This document shows, in pieces, positions 57,130-64,000 of a DNA stretch of 64,000 bases. The DNA is from Lentinula raphanica (taxonomy: Eukaryota; Basidiomycota; Agaricomycetes; Agaricales; Omphalotaceae): the NCBI GenBank assembly GCA_027919835.1, contig JANVFP010000012.1, positions 1,054,001 through 1,118,000 of the forward strand, in the 5' to 3' direction. The notes under the pieces were generated by a model. That model saw nothing but the letters and a program-made list of their open reading frames with translations. It searched no databases and was not told where the DNA came from. Within the stretch, counting starts at the first letter, position 1. Every line of letters begins with the position of its first letter. Position numbers and translations under genes: made by a program.

Positions 57130-60100
57130 ATGGCTTCCTTCGCCCTCTCGTTCCAGTCAAAAAAGGAAGATGAAGCCGGCCTCAGCTCCTACTATAACAA
57201 CAAAACAACTATCATCCAAGAAGCTCGCGTTTTCAATGAATCACCAATTAGTCCAAGGAAATGCAGAGCCTTACTGACACGGATAGTCTATCTGCTCTAT
57301 GTTGGCGAAACTTTTGGCACTCAGGAAGCCACGACACTTTTTTTCGGAACGACCAAACTCTTCCAACACAAAGATGTATGCTTTAAATCTCTTCTATGGC
57401 ATCCCTAATTCACTAATGTGAATTTGATTCTTATTACCAGAGTGCACTTCGTCAAGCTGTATACCTAGCAATCAAGGAGCTGGCTACGACCGCGGAGGAT
57501 GTCATCATGGTGACAAGCAGTATCATGAAGGATATGCAACCAAATTCCGAAGTCATCTACCGTCCAAACGCTATCCGCGCGCTCTGTAGAATCATTGATG
57601 TAAGTCTCAGCTCGAATGACTGTCTATGTTTTTCTCACTCGTCCTTGAAGCCCTCGATGGCCCAAGGAGTAGAGCGCTTCTTCAAAGCCGCCATCGTGGA
57701 TCGCAATCCATCCATATCCTCTGCCGCCCTTGTCTCGTCATACCACCTCTTCCCATTTGCCAAAGATGTGGTGAAGCGATGGGTGAATGAAGTCCAAGAA
57801 GCTGTGAATGCCAAATCTTCCGGAAGTTTCTTTGGCTCAGTCTCCAGTAGTGGCGGATATCTTGGTTTTGGTGGATCCACCTCTTCCGCTAACGCACAAC
57901 AAACCGTACCCTCGTCAAGCTATGCGACTCAATACCACGCTCTCGGCCTTTTATATCTCATCCGTCAGCAGGACAGAATGGCCGTCACGAAGATGATTCA
58001 ACAACTTGGAGGAGGAAAGTCTGGTGCCGGCACAACGCTGAAGAACCCGATGGCTCTTTGTATGCTCATTCGTTATGCAGCCAAAGTTATGGAGGAAGAT
58101 CCCAAGTGTGTTTCATCTCACGCGTCAACGTTGTCTTGTACTGATGCTGTTCTCTCTGCTCAGCACCCAGAGACAAATGCTTGAATTCCTAGAAGGTTGG
58201 TTGAGACATAAGAGTGATATGGTCAACTTCGAGGCTGCGCGCGCGATTTGTGAAATGAAGTACGTGACACCTCAACAACTAACGAAACCCATTGCAGGTA
58301 AGTCCTATACAAGGTAGTTCAAATTAGTTTTTACAACTTCTTTGCAGTCCTCCAACTCTTCTTGTCATCACCGAAGCCTGTCCTCAAATTTGCCGCTACT
58401 CGAACTCTTGCTTCACTCGCGCTTATCCATCCAGCGAGCGTTGCTACTTGCAATGTTGATCTGGAGAGCCTGATTGCAGATCAGAACAGAAGCGTGGCGA
58501 CTTATGCAATCACAACGCTGCTCAAGGCAAGTCCAACCTTTGTGACCCTGAGCAAGTTGCATAATCATCTTGTCAGACTGGAAATGAAGCTTCCGTAGAT
58601 CGACTCATCAAACAAATCACTGGTTTCATGACCGAAATCAGCGACGAATTCAAAGTCATCATCGTCGATGCTGTTCGCTCCCTTTGCCTCAAATTCCCCT
58701 CCAAACATACATCAATGCTCACTTTCCTTTCTGGTGTTTTGCGTGATGAGGGTGGTTATGACTTCAAGCGTGCCGTCGTCGAAGCTATGTTTGATATGAT
58801 CAAATATATCAAGGATTGCAAGGAACAAGCTCTGGCATATCTTTGTGAATTCATTGAAGATTGCGAGTTTACGAAACTCTCCGTCCGTATCTTGCATCTA
58901 CTCGGAATGGAGGGACCAAAATCTCCCCAGCCCACCAAATACATTCGGTTCATTTACAATCGTGTAGTGCTGGAAAATGCTACAGTCAGAGCTGCGGCTG
59001 TCACTAGCTTGGCCAAATTCGGGATCAACTCATCGGATGCCGGTCTACAGAGGAGCATCAATGTTCTACTAAACCGGTAAGCTTCGATAATGATAACTGA
59101 TTCGGGGCTCACGTTCCAAGCTCAGGTGTCTTGACGACGTTGACGACGAGGTTCGGGATCGTGCTGCTTTGTACCTGAGGACATTCAAGGAGAAATCCCT
59201 TGCAAATGTCTACGTCAAAGAAGGTAAACCAGGTTAATAACGTTAGCTTTGGCTTTTCTAACTACGTCCGATCCACAGAATCTGTCTTCTCGCTGGCTGC
59301 TCTCGAATCAAAGCTCGTCGCATATGTGCAAGATCCTAGCGCCTCTTTGCAGCCGTTAGATCTCTCTTCTGTACCTAAGATCAGTCGTGTGCAAGCCGCT
59401 CAGGAAGCTGCTCGTAAGTGACTGACTGTCTGATGATTTTTCGTCGCTTATCCGTTTGAAAAGGACCTAGTACGTTGGAAACTATTGGAGCTCCTTCGAC
59501 TAGTCGTGTATCGAACACGCCACCCCCTCCCACTGCCGCCGAGACTCAAAACGCTTATGCGCAACAACTCGCGGAAGTGCCAGAGTTTGCGTCGTACGGC
59601 TCAGTCCTCAACAGCAGTGCAAAACCCATACACCTCACCGAAAGCGAGATGGAATACCAAGTTACTTGTGTCAAGCATATCTTCAAGGGCCATGTGGTTT
59701 TCCAAGTACGCTCCATCTTCAGATTCTCTTCTAATCACCGAGACTGATTCGTCACAGTACAACGTGTCGGATACTCTGCCAGACACTGTCCTAGAAAATG
59801 TCACTGTCATCATGCAGCCGTCAGAAGACACCGAGTCCCTAACTGAGGACTTCATCATTCCTATACCCTCACTATCATCTGCCAACTCGCCTGGCACGGT
59901 CTACGTTTCATTCACGCGTACCAATCCTGAAGAATTCGCTCTCGCGTCGTTCTCTTGCGTGCTCAAATTTGTCAGCAAAGAAGTGGATCCATCTACTGGC
60001 GAGCCTGAAGATGAAGGTTACGAAGACGAGTATCCGCTGGAAGACATCGAACTCAGTGCCGGTGGTGACTATATCATACCGAGCTATGCGACGTTCGGCT

Positions 60101-60478
60101 CTGAGTGGGACCGGATGCGTGCCGGTCCCAGCGCTGTCGAAACATTTGCGCTCTCGAGTATGGAAAGTCTCAAAAGTGCGTTCGAGGACATAAACACTGA
60201 TATGTTATCCTTCGTGTTGGCTTACCCTCTTGTTCATAGCTGCCTGCGATTCCATCGTCGAAGTCCTCAAAATGGAACCTCTTGGTGGTACAGAGACTCC
60301 ACAGTCCACCACGGTGCATGTACTCCAGCTTTCAGGCCTAGTTATCGGCGGGGGAGGAAAAGTCTTGGCACGGTGTCGAATGACTTTCTCGCAAGGTTCA
60401 GGCGTTATGCTAGAGCTTGGTGTGCGGGCAGAAAAGAAGGAAGTATGCGACCTCGTTCTCGCTGCTGTTGGGGGTTAA
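57130..60478 (+). CDS. SEC21: Coatomer subunit gamma (Sec21/COPG)
   Basis: Subunit of the COPI F-subcomplex; it mediates retrograde Golgi-to-ER vesicle formation and binds Arf1 and cargo tails. ATG at 57130 opens [15 protein letters not shown], then the adaptin-like HEAT solenoid: [70 protein letters not shown] and [15 protein letters not shown]. The trunk ends near residue 600. The appendage domain follows a Pro-rich linker ([13 protein letters not shown]) and includes [32 protein letters not shown] and the final [21 protein letters not shown], reached by an intron whose donor is AAA/gtgcgt. Stop at 60478. About ten introns; about 930 residues, normal for the family. Nothing is missing. Confidence 0.94.
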
Positions 60479-60586
60479 TCCCATTATCGTTTGTCTCTAT
60501 TGTAGAAATTCGCTATCAAGTTCAGATACTCATTGAAGGGCTTTATGAATGCCTCACTGGATGCATACTTCATTTCGATCTAGGGC

Positions 60587-61770
60587 TTAAGAATCAAAAT
60601 CCCGTATCACTACGCCTACGCTGACCTTCGAGTTTGATTTCTCCATTTCCTCCGCCATATCGACGACAGCACATGCAATGGCAACATCTTGAAGACCTAC
60701 ACCGACTGATTTAAAAATCGTGATAGGTCCGGTGAAAGTGTTAGACCCGTCTTTTGACCTATGATTTTCTCTCTTCTCTCTTTGACGACTGTCCAATACA
60801 AGTTTCCCAATCTCAACAACCTGATCAGTATTCAATCTCGCTTCAATGAGTTCCCCTGCTTCTGCAAAGCAAGCAGACACGGAATCGACAAGGAGGACTG
60901 GCAATTGTGCCTCGGCATTTTGAAATGACGTTGGTGTTGCTCGCATGATGAGTTCGACATCTACCTCCTTCATCTGAGGAGTATAACTTCCAATTAATAT
61001 AACGTGCGCACCGGTGCGAACCCAGTGTGAAGGAAAGAGTGGCAGGCGAGAAGGCGTAGCGGTGATGATAATGTCTGCGTCCGAAAGACTGTCACGCAAA
61101 CTTGCTTTCCTCTCGTCCGTGACGTCGAGCACGTTGTACGCAAGGACGTTCATATGAACAGTAGGATGTTTGAGCGCCAGCTGGGCTACAAGGGTTGAGA
61201 CACGGCTATTCAAAGACCTATTGACGATCATGCAAGACTGGATAGATGGGAATGCTTGACAGTGGAGATCAAGATGTGCAAAGATCTGTTCGCCTGCTCC
61301 GAAAGCGACGATGCGTGTGGGAAAAGTAGGCCCTACAAGGGTTGTCGATAGCAATGATCCTAGGTAATAACTGTATGATGACAGTCTTTCGTGCAACGAG
61401 GTTGTTGATATACGAACGAACCTGCAGCGTTCCTCAAGGCAGTCAAACTTCTGGCATTGACGATGGCTTTAACTGAGCCAGTGTGTTTATCCAGCACCAA
61501 GGTGCTAGCAGGCAGTCCACGCGAATCATCAGAGCTAGAGGGCACAGATACCACTTTAATGGTTGTGCCCATACTAGAAAGTCTTGCAGGCATGAAAAGA
61601 GCGGTATGGTTCTCTGTCGGTATTGATGTCCGATGCGGTAGATAAGCCGCGGTGCTCTCTGAGGATGATATCGTGGCGAATACATCTCCCATGAGAGACT
61701 GCAAAAAGTCATTGGAGAGCTTCGACGTGATGTTTCTTACATCTTCCCCTGTGAGTACTCTGACTGACAT
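60587..61770 (-). CDS. Ornithine cyclodeaminase / mu-crystallin family protein
   Basis: NAD(P)-dependent enzyme family that includes ornithine cyclodeaminase and imine reductases of amino-acid metabolism. Two exons (61770-61422 and 61359-60587) join as RNAAGSLL and give 373 residues. Features: MSVRVLTGEDVRN, then ALFMPARLSSMGTTIKVVSV, the dimer/substrate region STLVLDKHTGSVKAIVNARS, and the Rossmann segment RIVAFGAGEQIFAHL, followed by VNRSLNSRV, SDADIIITATPSRLPLF and VILIGSYTPQMKEVD. The end region ITIFKSVGVGLQDVAIA is the diagnostic C-terminal motif. The exact reaction cannot be assigned. It is convergent with gamma-COP (108 bases between stops) and divergent from the gene at 61838. Confidence 0.88.
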
Positions 61771-61837
61771 GGTGGTGTTAATCAAAGTAGGCTGGGTGGC
61801 TGTGCGATAAGACAGATCCTTCTTATCACTTCTCATC
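61771..61837. promoter_or_regulatory. 67-bp bidirectional intergenic region
   Basis: The minus-strand ATG at 61770 and the plus-strand ATG at 61838 are divided by only 67 bases. Both genes must share or overlap promoters and 5' UTRs. No TATA box was seen. Confidence 0.6.
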
Positions 61838-63072
61838 ATGTCCTCTCGTAAACGCAAGCATAACAGAGAAAGGTTCTCAAACCATCTTTCTGAAGCTGAA
61901 GACACTCCTCCAACAAGCTCTGCGAGCTCTGCGCTATACATACAGGCCTATGAAGCCGACATCACTCGAGGGCCTCGCGCACACGTTGCTGCACTTTCTC
62001 TCGAAGTGCGCACTGTTGAAGGTGAACTGGACGTTGGAAGTGGTTTGATGCGGCTTGGAGGAGAGGATATGCCTTCTCGTTCCCTGGATGACGAATGGGA
62101 CAGTCACACTAACGAAGAGCCAATGCATCCTGATCCCGACGCTGTATGGGTCGATAGGTACGATCTTATTCCAAAAGATAACAATATTCATGCTATTTTC
62201 GAATGACTGTATGTATGCAAATATTGGCAAGTTGAAGGGGGCATGGTGCATCTCATTGTTCCCTTTCTGCCTTCTACCACCGTCTGGCTTGATTTGAATG
62301 CGAAATCTACAGGTTCGACGCGAGATTACTTCTCGATCCTCAAACCTTGCTCAATTCATCGGCGAATGAAGAACAAGATATTGTTGCCCCTGCACCAAGC
62401 TCTCCTTCAGGCTGGTCCGATCTCTCATCCGATGCTGAAGATACATACTTTCTGACAGCCGATGAGACTGAAGACTTCAGGAGGGAGAAGCGTCGTCGCT
62501 TGATGGAACAAGCCAGGGAAGATAGGTTAAAGGCTCGAATGGAGGAAGACGGAGAAGAGATCTGGGGTGGAAGCGACGAAGAGGTATACATCATCTTCAC
62601 ATCGAGAATATCACTCACTTAATCACCCAAGCCTGAAGAATCACAAAGAGAAATCATGCGACGCACTGCAAAGTCTATACTCACATCACCCAATCCCGCC
62701 CAATTGGAACTACGTATTCTTGCAAATCACGGAGCAGATCCACGTTTTGCGTTCTTGCGAGGACGATGGAGTCGTGCATGGAAAACCGTCAAGGCCCGCG
62801 TCAGAGCGGATGAGGCGGAACAAAAGCAGAAGGCTGCTCTGAACTCTGTCAGAACTGGGCTTGTGGAGGATTATGCTGACAGTGATGAAAGCGGCGAGGA
62901 CGATGGAGCACAAGCTGAGGTCAAAGAGGAAAGGCCGAGCGAGGCTGTGGCATCGGGAAGCAGCACATCAGCTTCGGCAGGACCGAGTGAGAAGTTCAAT
63001 GTTGAGGAAGCACAGGCTCTGCGTCGTGCACGAGCAAAAGAGTGGATGGCAAACCGAAAAGCTGCTGCTTAG
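61838..63072 (+). CDS. Uncharacterised conserved acidic protein
   Basis: Three exons (61838-62157, 62313-62583, 62632-63072) give 343 residues. It starts with a basic nuclear-signal-like stretch (MSSRKRKHNRERF). An acidic part follows (EDMPSRSLDDEWDSHTNEEP), then WSDLSSDAEDTYFLTADETEDF next to a charged helix REKRRRLMEQAREDRLKARM. The C-terminal third has a conserved-looking motif, PNPAQLELRILANHGADPRF and FLRGRWSRAWKTVKARV, followed by a Lys/Arg coiled tail (RRARAKEWMANRKAAA). The last motif resembles small basic nuclear proteins of fungi, but I cannot name a family. An RNA-processing or chromatin role is possible; that is only inference from composition. Confidence 0.75.
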
Positions 63073-63732
63073 TGCACATCATCTTGTACTAATATTATCA
63101 TCATCCGTAGGTTCTGTCTGATCACGTTTTGGAGTGCTTACCTGCTAGCGGTTATCATTAGAGTACACACATTCTGGAGTGAGTCACAATACCTGTAGAT
63201 TTATTGAACAGTTTAAAACTTACAGGAATATATCATCGAGTGTTTACACAGTTGAATGATGCCAGAAGTCTTCGAAGTCTTCAAGATCTTTTCCGGTCAA
63301 GGGTTGGTAGCCATAATCTCTGGCAATATCATCTCACTGAAGTTGAGAGGTTTGCTATGTCATCTTGGACGCACTTTAGTAATAGGTGACTTTACGGTAA
63401 GATTGTTGGGGGAATGATGAATGAGTCAAACATTCACTGGTCATAACGTAGACTGAGCATGAGGTAGTAAGCCGGTGAGTTAACGTTTCTCTTCTTACTG
63501 ATTGTTTCTCTCAAATGCCGCCTACGTCATATTGCTGGTGTTGCGGATTATTGACGAACGAGGGACTAGTTGGGATATGTGCATAATACTAGGTGGATAC
63601 CTATATGTCATACACCATCCAATGCTCCGCGATGGTACCTGGTACCTACGAGTTAATGGTCCAGGAGTGGCGTATCGCAAGAGGACTTATAATGGCCCCC
63701 GTCGAACAACACTGCTCTTGCTAACCATCCAG
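63073..63732. other. Intergenic gap, promoter of last gene
   Basis: About 660 AT-rich bases. A repeated GGTACC-type motif occurs at about 63636-63648 (GGTACCTGGTACC). No gene was recognised. Confidence 0.5.
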
Positions 63733-64000
63733 ATGTCTTCCCCGAATCTCAAATCTCATTCAACGCAAACACAGCCAACCCCCTCTGAGCCGTTGAAAGA
63801 TACGCAATTAAACAAACCCGATGTCTCCACTCCACTGGCACAGCAGATCCTTGATGATGAGACTGTAGTGGGCACAGATGAGGTGAGGCGCGTGCAACTG
63901 TATTCTCGGGACCTGCATATGAATAGTAATATCGTGCACAATCCCAGTCTCCAGAAACAGAAAGCAAATTCAAAACATCTGTAGAGAAACTCCGGGACGC
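63733..64000 (+). CDS. 5' exons of an unknown gene (runs off the right edge)
   Basis: ATG at 63733 starts MSSPNLKSHSTQTQPTPSEP, a Ser/Thr/Pro-rich head. A GT-AG intron (about 63882-63949, donor gtgagg) then joins TVVGTDE to SPETESKFKTSVEKLRD in frame to the window edge. The phase is consistent and the second exon stays open. Nothing in the visible 65 or so residues identifies the protein. Confidence 0.5.

Overview
The window reads as nuclear DNA of a filamentous basidiomycete, most likely an agaricomycete. Genes are dense and cut by many short GT-AG introns of about 45-60 bases. Base composition is balanced. Several proteins have a fungal character: a chitin synthase, NTE1 with a patatin domain, fungal-type Rrp47, a fungal Sld3 and a small YABBY/HMG-like protein. 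No rRNA, tRNA, CRISPR array or intact transposon was recognised. All gene models were spliced by eye, so unlisted exon edges are approximate.

Layout, left to right. 1-25 kb is almost wholly minus strand: a methyltransferase running off the left edge, an unresolved spliced ORF, exosome cofactor Rrp47/Lrp1 (C1D), a small hydrophilin-like protein, a large F-box/LRR protein, a 75-residue YABBY-like protein, the vacuolar SM protein Vps33, the lysophospholipase NTE1, and an uncharacterised membrane protein. A gene-poor stretch of about 2.7 kb follows. 25.8-33.5 kb is plus strand: an isocitrate lyase family enzyme, a flavin monooxygenase gene lacking its middle part, a Sld3-like replication initiator, and an intronless secreted protein. 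34.6-52 kb returns to the minus strand: a gene with three homeodomains, pantothenate kinase, a p31comet-like gene, a large conserved protein of unknown function, a chitin synthase and a small secreted protein. 52-54.7 kb has no clear gene but holds a tandem duplication of about 290 bp. 54.7-64 kb carries casein kinase I, coatomer gamma, ornithine cyclodeaminase/mu-crystallin (minus strand), an uncharacterised acidic protein, and the first exons of a gene leaving the right edge.

Most genes are housekeeping: membrane traffic (Vps33, gamma-COP), lipid and CoA metabolism (NTE1, PanK), wall synthesis (chitin synthase), RNA processing (Rrp47), replication and the cell cycle (Sld3, p31comet, F-box, CK1). 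There is no operon-like logic. The points most worth a second look are the triple homeodomain gene whose three homeodomains are split by introns at the identical codon, the internally deleted monooxygenase, the tiny four-exon YABBY-like gene, the p31comet candidate, the 22-bp perfect palindrome and the tandem duplication. I did not find a convincing new multi-gene system.
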